From positions 806,001-870,000 of the forward strand of contig NC_015556.1 in assembly GCF_000213805.1 (NCBI RefSeq): DNA of 64,000 bases. The letters are read 5' to 3'. Numbering within the stretch: the first letter of the stretch is position 1; each line of letters opens with the position of its first letter. The DNA comes from Pseudomonas fulva 12-X. GTDB lineage: Bacteria > Pseudomonadota > Gammaproteobacteria > Pseudomonadales > Pseudomonadaceae. Positions 9,080-17,418 of this stretch are shown here, in pieces. The notes beneath the pieces are model-generated. The model did no database searches. It saw only the letters and a program-made list of their open reading frames with translations, and was not told the DNA's origin. Made by a program: the position numbers and the translations under genes.

Positions 9080-10429
9080 ATGCATATCCACATTCTCGGC
9101 ATCTGCGGCACCTTCATGGGCTCGCTCGCGGTGCTGGCCAAGGAGCTGGGCCATCGCGTCACCGGCTCCGATGCCAACGTCTACCCGCCGATGAGCACCC
9201 AGCTCGAAGCCCAGGGCATCGAGCTGATGCAGGGCTATGACCCGGCGCACCTGCAGCCGGCGCCCGATCTGGTGGTGGTCGGTAATGCCATGAGCCGTGG
9301 CAACCCAGCAGTGGAGTACGTGCTCAACAAGGGCCTGCCCTATGTATCCGGCCCGCAGTGGCTGGCCGACCACGTGCTGCAGGGCCGCTGGGTGATGGCG
9401 GTGGCCGGCACCCACGGCAAGACCAGCAGCTCGAGCATGCTGGCCTGGGTGCTTGAGCACGCTGGCATGGCGCCGGGCTTTCTGATCGGCGGCGTGCCGC
9501 AGAACTTCGGGATTTCCGCACGCCTGGGCGACACGCCGTTCTTCGTGGTCGAGGCCGACGAGTACGACAGCGCCTTCTTCGACAAGCGCAGCAAGTTCGT
9601 GCACTACCGCCCGCGCACCGCGATCCTCAACAACCTGGAATTCGACCACGCGGACATCTTCCCGGACCTGGTCGCCATCGAACGGCAGTTCCACCACCTG
9701 GTGCGCATCATCCCCAGCGAAGGCCTGGTCATTCATCCGGCCAGCGAAACCGCTCTGGCGCGGGTAATCCAGATGGGCTGCTGGACGCCCGTACAGACCA
9801 CCGGTGAAGGCGGGCAATGGCAGGCGCGCCTGCTCAGCGCCGATGGCTCGCGCTTCGAGGTGAGCTTCGACGGCAAGGTCGAAGGCGTGGTGGACTGGCA
9901 GTTGACCGGCCAGCACAACGTCGCCAACGCCCTGGCCGTGCTGGCGGCAGCGCGCCATGTCGGCGTGGTACCGGCGCTGGGCATCAAGGCGCTGGGCAAA
10001 TTCATCAATGCCAAGCGGCGCATGGAAAAGGTCGCCGAGGTGAAGGGCGTGACCGTCTATGACGACTTCGCCCACCACCCGACCGCCATCGCCACCACCC
10101 TCGACGGCCTGCGCAAGCGGGTCGGCGACGAACAGGTCATCGCGATCATCGAGCCGCGTTCCAACTCCATGAAGCTCGGCGCCCATCGCGACGGCCTGGC
10201 CGAGTCAGCGGTGCAGGCCGATGCGGTGTTCTGGTACGCGCCGCCGAACCTTGGCTGGGACCTGGCGGCCACCGTTGCCGGCGCCACCAATCCCACCCAG
10301 GTGTGCGATTCCCTGGAAGCCATCATCGACGGTGTGAAGGCGCGGGTACGCCCCGGCACCCAGGTGGTGATCATGAGCAACGGTGGTTTTGGCGGCTTGC
10401 ACGGCAAGCTGGCCAAGGCGCTTTCATAA
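9080..10429 (+). CDS. mpl: UDP-N-acetylmuramate:L-alanyl-gamma-D-glutamyl-meso-diaminopimelate ligase
   Basis: Murein recycling ligase that attaches the recovered tripeptide to UDP-MurNAc in the cytoplasm. 449 residues with the Mur ligase layout: N-terminal Rossmann domain (HILGICGTFMGSLA), ATP-binding loop GTHGKTSSSSM, central FVVEADEYDSAFFDKRSKF and C-terminal YDDFAHHPTA. The ATG at 9080 (MHIHILG) is preferred over an in-frame ATG at 9029 because GAGG precedes it and the family starts here. An inverted-repeat element and ubiX follow. Confidence 0.96.
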   Translation: MHIHILGICGTFMGSLAVLAKELGHRVTGSDANVYPPMSTQLEAQGIELMQGYDPAHLQPAPDLVVVGNAMSRGNPAVEYVLNKGLPYVSGPQWLADHVLQGRWVMAVAGTHGKTSSSSMLAWVLEHAGMAPGFLIGGVPQNFGISARLGDTPFFVVEADEYDSAFFDKRSKFVHYRPRTAILNNLEFDHADIFPDLVAIERQFHHLVRIIPSEGLVIHPASETALARVIQMGCWTPVQTTGEGGQWQARLLSADGSRFEVSFDGKVEGVVDWQLTGQHNVANALAVLAAARHVGVVPALGIKALGKFINAKRRMEKVAEVKGVTVYDDFAHHPTAIATTLDGLRKRVGDEQVIAIIEPRSNSMKLGAHRDGLAESAVQADAVFWYAPPNLGWDLAATVAGATNPTQVCDSLEAIIDGVKARVRPGTQVVIMSNGGFGGLHGKLAKALS

Positions 10430-10445
10430 AGAGCCGAAATTCGCG

Positions 10446-10568
10446 CTCAAAGCGTCGCGAGCGCAGATTAGGCAAGGCAAAAGCCTGCGAGGAAGCGGAG
10501 TTTACTTTAGTAAATGAGCATTCCGAGTAGGCTTTTAACGCAGCATAAGCAAGCACAGCAGCTTTGAG
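10446..10568. repeat. 123-bp inverted-repeat element between mpl and ubiX
   Basis: The interval is bounded by CTCAAAGC (10446-10453) and its exact complement GCTTTGAG (10561-10568). Inside is a second matched pair, AAAAGCCT and AGGCTTTT, around GGAAGCGGAGTTTAC ... GTAAATGAGCATTCC, which pairs at both ends of an internal loop. The whole can fold into one long imperfect stem. It has no coding capacity and ends 9 bp before the ubiX ATG, so it forms most of the ubiX leader. It resembles a MITE-like cassette or a structured RNA; I cannot name a family. Confidence 0.6.
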
Positions 10569-10577
10569 AGTGGATTT

Positions 10578-11210
10578 ATGAGCGGACCGGAGCGTATTAC
10601 CCTTGCCATGACCGGTGCCTCGGGCGCCCAGTACGGCCTGCGCCTGCTCGATTGCCTGGTACGTGAGGATCGGGAAGTGCACTTCCTGATCTCCAAGGCT
10701 GCGCAACTGGTGATGGCTACCGAGACGGACGTCAGCCTGCCGGCCAAGCCCCAGGCCATGCAGGCCTTTCTCACCGAATACACCGGTGCCACCGACGGGC
10801 AGATCCGCGTGTACGGCAAAGAGGACTGGATGGCGCCGGTGGCCTCCGGCTCGGGAGCGCCGTCGGCCATGGTAGTGGTGCCGTGCAGCACCGGCACCCT
10901 GTCGGCCATCGCCACTGGCGCCTGCAACAACCTGATCGAGCGCGCCGCCGATGTCGCCCTCAAGGAGCGCCGCCAGCTGATCCTGGTGCCGCGCGAGGCG
11001 CCGTATTCGAGCATCCACCTGGAGAACATGCTCAAGCTCTCCAACCTTGGCGCGACCATCCTGCCGGCCTCGCCGGGCTTCTACCATCAGCCGCAGACAT
11101 TGGATGACCTGATCGACTTCGTGGTCGCACGCATCCTCAATTGCCTGAACATCCCCCAGGACATGCTGCCACGCTGGGGCGAGCATCACCTCAACAGTGG
11201 CGATGAATAG
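10578..11210 (+). CDS. ubiX: Flavin prenyltransferase UbiX
   Basis: Makes prenylated FMN, the cofactor of the UbiD decarboxylase in ubiquinone synthesis. 210 residues, flavoprotein fold: [16 protein letters not shown] binds the flavin phosphate, [28 protein letters not shown] and [18 protein letters not shown] are family signatures, and the C-terminal [19 protein letters not shown] is well conserved. The stop overlaps the start region of the following lipoprotein gene. Confidence 0.95.
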   Translation: MSGPERITLAMTGASGAQYGLRLLDCLVREDREVHFLISKAAQLVMATETDVSLPAKPQAMQAFLTEYTGATDGQIRVYGKEDWMAPVASGSGAPSAMVVVPCSTGTLSAIATGACNNLIERAADVALKERRQLILVPREAPYSSIHLENMLKLSNLGATILPASPGFYHQPQTLDDLIDFVVARILNCLNIPQDMLPRWGEHHLNSGDE

Positions 11211-11496
11211 GCTCGCGGGCTGGCTCGTTCTGCTCGCCTGCCTGCAACTGGGCGGCTGCGCCACCGCGCGCACGTTGGACGCCAACCAGCCCGGCGCCCC
11301 GGTGGTGTACGCCGGCACGCGGCTGGACTGGTACGCGCTGCAAGGCGGTTGCTGCCCGGTCGAGCGCTTCGGCGCCGAAGCGCCGCGCTACGCTGCCGTC
11401 GACCTGCCAGCCAGCGCCTTGCTCGATACCCTGCTGTTGCCGCTGTCGCTGGCCAAGGTGCTGGGGATCGGGTTGCAGGTAACTGGGGGCGGGTAG
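11203..11496 (+). CDS. YceK/YidQ-like small lipoprotein
   Basis: 97 residues with a lipoprotein signal peptide ending in the lipobox LGGC (residues 17-20), so it should be lipidated after Cys20 and anchored in a membrane. The remainder ([12 protein letters not shown] ... [19 protein letters not shown]) matches the YceK/YidQ (DUF1375) pattern of a short extracytoplasmic domain followed by a hydrophobic tail. Function unknown. The ATG at 11203 lies inside the ubiX end; a GTG two codons earlier is possible. Confidence 0.8.
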   Translation: MNRLAGWLVLLACLQLGGCATARTLDANQPGAPVVYAGTRLDWYALQGGCCPVERFGAEAPRYAAVDLPASALLDTLLLPLSLAKVLGIGLQVTGGG

Positions 11497-11523
11497 GATG
11501 CTTTGATCGGGCGAGGGTGGTTG

Positions 11524-11900
11524 TTGATGGGTTGCACCTACACGGCCCGAGCTGTCTTACGGGCTGGGCATTTTTAGGTGATGGGTTGCACCCATCCTAC
11601 GGCCTGCAGAGATGCCCGGTCGGCCGCGTAGGATGGACAACGCTCTTTTTGTCCACCACTGCGTTGGTAGGAACGGTGGATAGGTGAAGCGTCATCCACC
11701 CTACGATGCTGAGGCGAGAGAGCTTTCGGCTCGACTTCAGCGCTTTGGCTGCAAAGTGGAGCGGAAGCGGCCATCGGCGGAGTATTTGTGGGAGCGGGCC
11801 ATGCCCGCGAAAAGTCACGGGCATGAACTAGGCGTCCCCGCCCGTTCCCACAGGGAACCCACATTAGTAAATCGTAGGGTGGGCGATAGCCCACCAATGT
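11524..11900. repeat. Cluster of dispersed intergenic repeats
   Basis: This 377-bp stretch has no gene and is made almost wholly of repeats. (a) GATGGGTTGCACC motifs at about 11524 and 11579, the latter an inverted pair ending in CCATCCTACGG. (b) 11627-11705: CGTAGGATGGAC ... GTCATCCACCCTACG, a 79-bp inverted repeat with a relative at 51391-51468. (c) REP core GTGGGAGCGGGCCATGCCC at 11787-11810, with a degenerate inverse partner ending in TTCCCACA near 11852. (d) CGTAGGGTGGGCGATAGCCC at about 11873. Such clusters usually mark the end between convergent genes, as here (ubiX side versus the minus-strand dehydrogenase). Confidence 0.8.
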
Positions 11901-11955
11901 TTAAGGGTGAGGGTATTAGTTCGCCAGCCCACAGCCCTGCCAATCCATTCCCAGC

Positions 11956-12888
11956 TCAAATCGGCGTCAGCAACGCCTCCCCCCGAAAATGCCGGCCGAT
12001 GTTGTCGAGAAACTGCGTCAGCGACTGCTCCAGCGCCTGGGGCGAGTTGCCGCCGACGTGCGGTGTGATGGTCAGGTTGTCGAGGTCGAGCAATTCGGTA
12101 GGCGGTAGTGGCTCGCTCTCGTACACGTCCAGTGCCGCGGCCCGGATGCGCTTCTCGCGCAGTGCGGTGCCCAGCGCGGTGGTGTCCACCACGCTGCCGC
12201 GTGCCACGTTGACCAGATAACCCTGGGGTCCCAGCGCATCGAGCACTTCGGCGCCGATCAGGTGATGGGTCGTGGCGCCGCCGGGAATGGCGATCACCAG
12301 GCAATCGCACCACTGGGCCAATTCCCGCACGCTGGCGAAGTAGCGGTGCGGGCTGTCCGCTTTTGGTGAGCGGTTGTGGTAGCCCACCGGCATGTCGAAA
12401 GCCGCCGCGCGGCGGGCGAGCTGTTCGCCGATAGCGCCGAGGCCGAGGATGCCCAGGCGCTTGCCGCTGACGCCGTCGGTCATCGGCAGGGCGTCGCGCC
12501 AGATGCCCGCGCGGCAGGCGTTGTCCAGCCGGCGTACGTCGCGGATCGCCGCCAGCAGCAGGGCCATGGCGTGGTCGGCGACGCAGACAGCGTTACTGCC
12601 CGCGCCGTTGCTCAGGGCGATGCCGCGAGCGCGGGCGGCTTCGATATCGACCTTTTCATAACCCACACCCAGGGTGCCGACGAAGCGCAGTTTGGGCAGG
12701 CGTGCGATTTCCTCGCCAGTCAGGCCGATGGTGCCGATGGTCAGCACTGCTTCGATGCTTGCGCCGTGCTCGACGATGGCCGCCTCGCGGGCTGCGGCAT
12801 TCGGTGCATGGGTGATCTGATAGTGTTCGGCGATGCGCGCCAGGCTGGCGTCACTGAGCGGGTTGAGAATCAGCAGATGGGGCTTCAT
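11956..12888 (-). CDS. D-2-hydroxyacid dehydrogenase (glyoxylate/hydroxypyruvate reductase type)
   Basis: 310 residues, NAD(P)-dependent. The Rossmann motif GILGLGAIGEQLARR is in the middle, with the nucleotide lobe inserted between two halves of the catalytic lobe. Catalytic Arg (VNVARGSVVD), Glu (DVYESEPLP) and His (NLTITPHVGG) are present. After the second strand NRSPK suggests NADP use (inference). Likely reduces glyoxylate, hydroxypyruvate or a related 2-oxoacid. It lies 27 bp downstream of the YigZ gene on the same strand. Confidence 0.9.
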   Translation of the reverse strand: MKPHLLILNPLSDASLARIAEHYQITHAPNAAAREAAIVEHGASIEAVLTIGTIGLTGEEIARLPKLRFVGTLGVGYEKVDIEAARARGIALSNGAGSNAVCVADHAMALLLAAIRDVRRLDNACRAGIWRDALPMTDGVSGKRLGILGLGAIGEQLARRAAAFDMPVGYHNRSPKADSPHRYFASVRELAQWCDCLVIAIPGGATTHHLIGAEVLDALGPQGYLVNVARGSVVDTTALGTALREKRIRAAALDVYESEPLPPTELLDLDNLTITPHVGGNSPQALEQSLTQFLDNIGRHFRGEALLTPI

Positions 12889-12915
12889 GGCGGCTCCATG
12901 GCAAGTGGGCGATGG

Positions 12916-13503
12916 TCACTCGATGATGCGCAGTCTACTGCGCCCGCGGCTGATGTCGGCAAGCAGGCGTTGCAGGCCTTCGATCTGCGCTTGTGGCACG
13001 GCTAGGTGCAGTTCGGCGCCTTCGGCATCGAAGTTTTCCTGTTCCAGCACGGCGTCGAATTCGGCCAGGCGTGATTTGAGCAGCGCCAGTTCGGCGAAGC
13101 CGCAATGGCAAGTGCAGGCGGTGCGCGGCACCTGCTCCTGGCGTTCGGCGTTCTGCAGGCATTTGTTGGCGCTGCCGCCGTAGGCGCGGGCCAAGCCGCC
13201 GGTGCCGAGCTGGATGCCGCCGTACCAGCGGGTCACCACCACGGCCACGCCATCGAAGCCCTGGCCCTCGATGGCGGCGAGAATCGGTCGGCCGGCAGTG
13301 CCGCCGGGTTCGCCATCGTCGCTGAAGCGGTATTGCTGACCGAGCTTCCAGGCCCAGCAATTGTGCGAGGCGGCCGGGTCGCTGACCGCGTCGATGAACG
13401 CCTGGGCATCGGCCGCGCTGGTGATGGCGCGGGCCTGGGCGAGAAAGCGGCTCTTGCGGATTTCCTCGCGGTAATCGCAAGGGCCGAGTAGCAGGTAGGG
13501 CAT
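12916..13503 (-). CDS. YigZ/IMPACT family protein
   Basis: 195 residues. The N-terminal UPF0029/IMPACT domain shows the signature RFSDDGEPGGTAGRPIL and VVVTRWYGGIQLGTGGLARAYGG (a family hallmark split here as two motifs); a C-terminal DUF1949 ferredoxin-like domain follows. Eukaryotic IMPACT modulates translation control; the bacterial role is not settled. The ATG at 13503 shares its A with the TGA of the upstream TetR gene, so the two are coupled. Confidence 0.88.
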   Translation of the reverse strand: MPYLLLGPCDYREEIRKSRFLAQARAITSAADAQAFIDAVSDPAASHNCWAWKLGQQYRFSDDGEPGGTAGRPILAAIEGQGFDGVAVVVTRWYGGIQLGTGGLARAYGGSANKCLQNAERQEQVPRTACTCHCGFAELALLKSRLAEFDAVLEQENFDAEGAELHLAVPQAQIEGLQRLLADISRGRSRLRIIE

Positions 13504-14162
13504 CAGACGCTCGGCTTCAGCCCGCAACCCTTGAGGATGATGCGCACCATGTTGTCCGCCGCGGCCTGGTAATCGGGCTTGGTCAGGCGCGAGCGGCCGG
13601 TGACCCGGCAGATCTCCGAGGCGAAATCGGCGTGATACTGGGTGCTGCTCCAGATCATGAAGATCAGGTTAGTGGGGTCGACGGCGTCCATCTTGCCGGC
13701 CGCGATCCACTGCTCGAAGATCGCCGCGCGCTCGCGGAACCAGCTCTGCTGATCCTCGACGAGATGCTGGGACAGGAAGGCGCCGCCGCTGATCACTTCC
13801 ATGGCGAACACGCGCGAGGCTTTCGGGTAACGGCGCGAGAACTCCAGCTTGGCGCGGATATAGCGCTCCAGTGCCTCGGCCGGGTCGTCATCGACGCTCA
13901 CGCTGTCGAATGCGCTGTCCCACAGCTCCATGATGTTGCTCAACACCGCCAGGTACAGGCCCTGCTTGCTGCTGAAGTAGTAATGCAGGTTGGCCTTGGG
14001 CAGGCCCACCGCCTGGGCGATGGTGTTCATGCTGGTGCCCTTGAAGCCGTGGCAGGCGAACTGCTCCACGGCGGCGGCGATGATCGCTTCTTCGTTTTTC
14101 TGCCGGATGCGGCCAGTCGGTTTGCCGGTGGTGGCGCGTGCAGCGGTGGCGTCGGGGGGCAT
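13503..14162 (-). CDS. TetR-family regulator, RutR-like
   Basis: 219 residues from the ATG at 14162. The HTH is AAAVEQFACHGFKGTSMN ... AVGLPKANLHYYFSSK, and the C-terminal ligand domain (YPKASRVFAMEVISGGAF, LIFMIWSSTQYHADFA) closely follows E. coli RutR, the pyrimidine-responsive repressor, as I recall it. No rut genes are present here, so ligand and targets are unknown. The frame extends 50 codons further upstream but that part overlaps the end of the reductase gene and is unlike TetR proteins. Downstream coupling to YigZ is by a TGATG overlap. Confidence 0.85.
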   Translation of the reverse strand: MPPDATAARATTGKPTGRIRQKNEEAIIAAAVEQFACHGFKGTSMNTIAQAVGLPKANLHYYFSSKQGLYLAVLSNIMELWDSAFDSVSVDDDPAEALERYIRAKLEFSRRYPKASRVFAMEVISGGAFLSQHLVEDQQSWFRERAAIFEQWIAAGKMDAVDPTNLIFMIWSSTQYHADFASEICRVTGRSRLTKPDYQAAADNMVRIILKGCGLKPSV

Positions 14163-14271
14163 CAAGGGGCTTCCGTGGTATCGAGGACTCAGCGGGTGAG
14201 AAATACTCCACCGCAGCGGGCGTGACAAGCGCCGCGGGAGCCCAGTGTATGTCCGCAGAACCCGCTGCCTG

Positions 14272-15195
14272 TCAGCTGAACGCCTGGACGATGCGCTCGC
14301 GCTGCTCGGCATTGGGCATACGACCCTGGCCTGCCTTGAGGTTGTCGATCACATAGCGTGGGTTGGAGGTGGCTGGAATCACCGCCGTCACGGCCTCGTC
14401 GGCGAGGATGAACTTGAGCAGCAGTTGCGCCCAGGAGGTGGCATCGATCTCGTTGGCCCATTCCGGCAGCGGCTTGCCCTTCACCTTGCCGAGCAACTGC
14501 GCGCGCTGGAACGGCCGGTTGATCAGCGTGGCGATGCCATTGTCGCGGCAGTAGGGCAGCAGGCGTTTTTCGGCATTGCGCTCGCCCACCGAATAATTGA
14601 GCTGCACGAAGTCGACCTTCTCCTTGGCCAGCACGGCGAGCAGGTCGTCGTGGGCCGACTCGATGTAATGGGTGATGCCGATGTAACGCACCTTGCCCTG
14701 TTCGCGCAGCTCGCGGGCCAGGGCCAGCTGGGTGGTGGTGTCCTGCAGGTTGTGCACTTGCAGCAGATCCATCTTGTCGGCCTGCAGGGCCTTTAGGCTG
14801 GCCTCGAACTGTGCCAGGCCGCGCTCACGCCCGGTGCTCGACAGCTTGGAGGCGAGAAACGCCTTGCCCCGGGTTTTGGTGCGCTTGAGCAGCTCACCGG
14901 TCACCGCTTCGGCGCTGCCGTAGCTGGGCGCAGTGTCGATCAGCGTGCCGCCGCCATTGATGAAGGCGCGCACCACCTCGTCGAGCGGTTTCAGGCTGGC
15001 GTTGTCGAGGCTCACGTTGAAGGTCTGCGAGGTGCCTAGGCCGATCACCGGCAGGCTCTCGCCGCTGGACGGGATCTTGCGCTGCAGCACTGCGGCAGGG
15101 TTGGCGGCGAAGGCGAAACCGGGCAGCAGCTGGCTGCTGGCCGCGAGCGTCATCAGGGCAGCGCTGCCCTGCAGGAAGTGGCGACGGCTGGGCAT
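14272..15195 (-). CDS. Aldo/keto reductase with a twin-arginine-type signal
   Basis: 307 residues. The N-terminus MPSRRHFLQGSAALMTLAA ending in FAFAA reads as a Tat signal (SRRHFLQG), so the enzyme is probably exported folded to the periplasm. The body is an aldo/keto reductase: GLGTSQTF, DTAPSYGSAE with the catalytic Asp and Tyr, KAFLASK with the Lys, and LLQVHNL with the His. NADPH would have to be bound before export. First gene of a minus-strand run toward TetR and YigZ; substrate unknown. Confidence 0.87.
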   Translation of the reverse strand: MPSRRHFLQGSAALMTLAASSQLLPGFAFAANPAAVLQRKIPSSGESLPVIGLGTSQTFNVSLDNASLKPLDEVVRAFINGGGTLIDTAPSYGSAEAVTGELLKRTKTRGKAFLASKLSSTGRERGLAQFEASLKALQADKMDLLQVHNLQDTTTQLALARELREQGKVRYIGITHYIESAHDDLLAVLAKEKVDFVQLNYSVGERNAEKRLLPYCRDNGIATLINRPFQRAQLLGKVKGKPLPEWANEIDATSWAQLLLKFILADEAVTAVIPATSNPRYVIDNLKAGQGRMPNAEQRERIVQAFS

Positions 15196-15394
15196 GGGGG
15201 GGCTCCATTGCGAAAAGGGGTAGGCAGATGAGACTAGTCGCCTACCTCGACCGACCGCCCCCTAGCCCCGGGTTACTTGTTACCTGGTGTGTCCTCAGAG
15301 CGTTGCGCGGCGGCTGGCGTTCCGTCTGTCCGTCAGGGGCAACGGTGTTCGCAGTGCGGCGGTCATCTATCAGAACAGCCACCGAGGACGCTCC

Positions 15395-15913
15395 ATGAGC
15401 AGCACCGCGAAAAAGACCGATCCGAAGCTGTGGGACAAGGTGAAACGGCGCGTCACCAAAGGCGACAAGGGCGGCAAGCCCGGCCAGTGGTCGGCACGCA
15501 AGGCGCAGCTCGCCGTGCAGCTCTACCAGCAGGAAGGCGGCGGTTACGAGGGCGGCAAGGATGCCGACAACCACCTGCACCAGTGGACCGAGCAGGACTG
15601 GGACACCAAGTCCGGCAAGCCCTCTGGCGAAACCGGCGAACGCTACCTGCCCAAGAACGCCCGCGATGAACTGAGCGCCAAGGACTACGCGCGCAGCACC
15701 CGCAAGAAACGCGCGGACAGCCGCGCCGGGCGCCAGCACTCCAAACAGCCGAAAGATGTCGCCGAGAAGGCCGCCAACCACCGCACACCAGCGCTGAGCG
15801 GGCTGACCAAGGCCGAGCTGATGAAGCGCGCCGCGAGCAAGAACATTCGTGGCCGCGCGCGGATGAAGAAGGATGAGCTGATCAAAGTGCTGGAAAAGGA
15901 GGGCGGCAAATGA
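15395..15913 (+). CDS. DUF5872-type lysine-rich protein with SAP/Rho-N-like C-terminus
   Basis: 172 residues, very rich in Lys, Arg and Gly. The N-terminal half (LWDKVKRRVTKGDKGGKPGQ, then LYQQEGGGYEGGKDADNH and QWTEQDW) has the look of DUF5872, and the C-terminus (LTKAELMKRAASKNIRG ... MKKDELIKVLE) resembles a SAP/Rho-N nucleic-acid-binding helix pair. It is probably a cytoplasmic nucleic-acid-associated protein (inference). The ATG at 15395 was chosen for the start of conserved sequence; upstream in-frame codons look like leader. It overlaps the next gene by 4 bp. Confidence 0.8.
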   Translation: MSSTAKKTDPKLWDKVKRRVTKGDKGGKPGQWSARKAQLAVQLYQQEGGGYEGGKDADNHLHQWTEQDWDTKSGKPSGETGERYLPKNARDELSAKDYARSTRKKRADSRAGRQHSKQPKDVAEKAANHRTPALSGLTKAELMKRAASKNIRGRARMKKDELIKVLEKEGGK

Positions 15914-16278
15914 GCGAGTTGAACGAGGCGCAGAAGAAGGCCATCCGCAGTGATTTCAAGGCGGCGGTGAACATGCCGCCGTCACGCCTGCGCCGCTGGT
16001 TGCAGGCCCCTGACAGCAAGCGTGTGGGCATGACCAAGGGCGGGCGCAAGGTCGAGTCCGCCGGCGATGGCAAGTCGGTCGGCCACCAGATGGGCGAGCG
16101 CATTCTGGAGATCAAGGGTAAACGCGTCGCCCAATTGGAGGCGGACGACTACCAGGCGATGCGCAAGGTGATCGGCTACGTCCACCGCCATCTCAAGCAG
16201 CGCCCGGCCGGTGACCTGGAAGACAGCCGTTGGCGCCAGTCGCTGATGAACTGGGGCCACGACCCGCTCAAGGCCTGA
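15910..16278 (+). CDS. DUF3140-family protein
   Basis: 122 residues, basic, with no signal or membrane segment. Conserved-looking blocks are FKAAVNMPPSRLRRWL, GRKVESAGDGKSVGHQMGER and YVHRHLKQRP followed by WRQSLMNWGHDP. Function unknown; the family is often described only as a DUF. ATGA overlap with the upstream lysine-rich gene argues that both proteins are made together. Its end faces bauR convergently with a 27-bp gap. Confidence 0.8.
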   Translation: MSELNEAQKKAIRSDFKAAVNMPPSRLRRWLQAPDSKRVGMTKGGRKVESAGDGKSVGHQMGERILEIKGKRVAQLEADDYQAMRKVIGYVHRHLKQRPAGDLEDSRWRQSLMNWGHDPLKA

Positions 16279-16305
16279 AGCACCAACCTGGCCTGCGACC
16301 GTGCG

Positions 16306-17226
16306 TCAGGCGCTGGCCGCCAATTCCTGCAGGAAGCTCTCCAGCACCAGATGCGGCCGGCGGCCCTTGCGGGTCACCGAGGCCAGGCTGATGTCGTAGA
16401 AGCGCGAGTCGGCCTTCAGCGCACGCAGGCGGCCTTCCTTGACCCACGCCTCGGCGTAGTGGTCGGGCAGGTAGCCGATGTAGCGTCCGGTGAGGATCAG
16501 AAACGCCATGCCTTCGCGGTCCGACGCGCTGGCCGTGCAATTGAGCACGCCGTAGTGGTTCTGGATATCCGGCGGCAGGCGGAAGGTCGGTGCAATGGCG
16601 TCCTGGGCGTTGAGGCGCTCGTCTGGCAACTCGCGATCGTCGACGTAGAACAGCGGGTGGCCGACCGCGCAATAAAGCAGCGAGCGCTCGTCGTACAGCG
16701 GCTGGTAATCCAGGCCGGAAAGCCCGCCGACCACCGGCACCACGCCGACATGCAGGCGCCCGTCGAGCACGCCTTGCTCGACCTCGCTGGGCGGTGTCAT
16801 GCGGATGTTCACCCGCACGTCCGGCCCCAGCGCCTTGAGGCGGGCGAGGGCGCCGGTGATGCGCATGTGCGGCACCGTCACCAGGTTGTCGGTCAGGCCG
16901 ATGTTCAGCTCTCCACGCAAGTGCTGGTGCAGGCCGTTGACCTCGGTACGAAAGCTCTCCAGCGCTGCCAGCAATTGCTGGGTCGACTGGTACACCTCGC
17001 GGCCTTCTTCCGTGAGCGCGAAGCCGGCGCGGCCACGCTGGCACAGGCGCAGGCCGAGGCGCTGCTCCAGGTCGCTCATCTGCTGGCTGATCGCCGAACG
17101 GCCAATGCCCAGCACGCTTTCCGCGGCAGAAAAGCCGCCGCATTCGACCACGCTGCGAAAGAGCTTGAGCAGGCGGATATCGAAGTCGCTGACCTGGGCG
17201 AGGGGCTCGGGGCGTCGGGCGCTCAT
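16306..17226 (-). CDS. bauR: LysR-family regulator of beta-alanine catabolism
   Basis: 306 residues with an N-terminal winged HTH (LFRSVVECGGFSAAESVLGI, RSAISQQMSDLEQRLGLRLC) and a periplasmic-binding-protein-like effector domain (GELNIGLTDNLVTVPHMRI onward). It is divergent from bauA, the arrangement of bauR-bauABCD in P. aeruginosa, where BauR activates the operon in response to beta-alanine. The symbol rests on that synteny. Its control region is the 192-bp gap to bauA. Confidence 0.85.
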   Translation of the reverse strand: MSARRPEPLAQVSDFDIRLLKLFRSVVECGGFSAAESVLGIGRSAISQQMSDLEQRLGLRLCQRGRAGFALTEEGREVYQSTQQLLAALESFRTEVNGLHQHLRGELNIGLTDNLVTVPHMRITGALARLKALGPDVRVNIRMTPPSEVEQGVLDGRLHVGVVPVVGGLSGLDYQPLYDERSLLYCAVGHPLFYVDDRELPDERLNAQDAIAPTFRLPPDIQNHYGVLNCTASASDREGMAFLILTGRYIGYLPDHYAEAWVKEGRLRALKADSRFYDISLASVTRKGRRPHLVLESFLQELAASA

Positions 17227-17231
17227 TGTTT

Positions 17232-17276
17232 AGTCACCAGTGAACTGAGGATTCGAAGAGTCAGGTTTGAGTGACT
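17232..17276. promoter_or_regulatory. Inverted repeat in the bauR-bauA divergent promoter region
   Basis: AGTCAC at 17232-17237 and GTGACT at 17271-17276 form an inverted pair, with a further AGTCA between them at about 17259. The position, just upstream of bauR and in front of bauA, fits a LysR-type operator (inference); no experimental site is known to me. Confidence 0.4.
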
Positions 17277-17326
17277 TTATGCCTGTGGCACCTTGGCTGA
17301 CAACTGACCTATGCAGTCTTAACTAA

Positions 17327-17350
17327 GTGGGAGCGGGCCATGCCCGCGAA
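17327..17350 (+). repeat. REP element in the bauA leader
   Basis: Core GTGGGAGCGGGCCATGCCC followed by GCGAA, self-complementary (GCGGGCCATGCCCGC). It lies 69 bp before the bauA ATG, between the divergent genes, which is uncommon for REPs that normally follow genes. Confidence 0.85.
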
Positions 17351-17418
17351 TAGCAGTTTCGAGCTCCCGATAACTGTTGCGACCACACCGGGCACATCAC
17401 CCTCACGAGGCCATCGCC

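Noticed and set aside
14163..14312. 50-residue N-terminal extension of the RutR-like regulator
   Set aside because: The extension overlaps the reductase gene and has low-complexity Arg/Ser sequence unlike TetR proteins.
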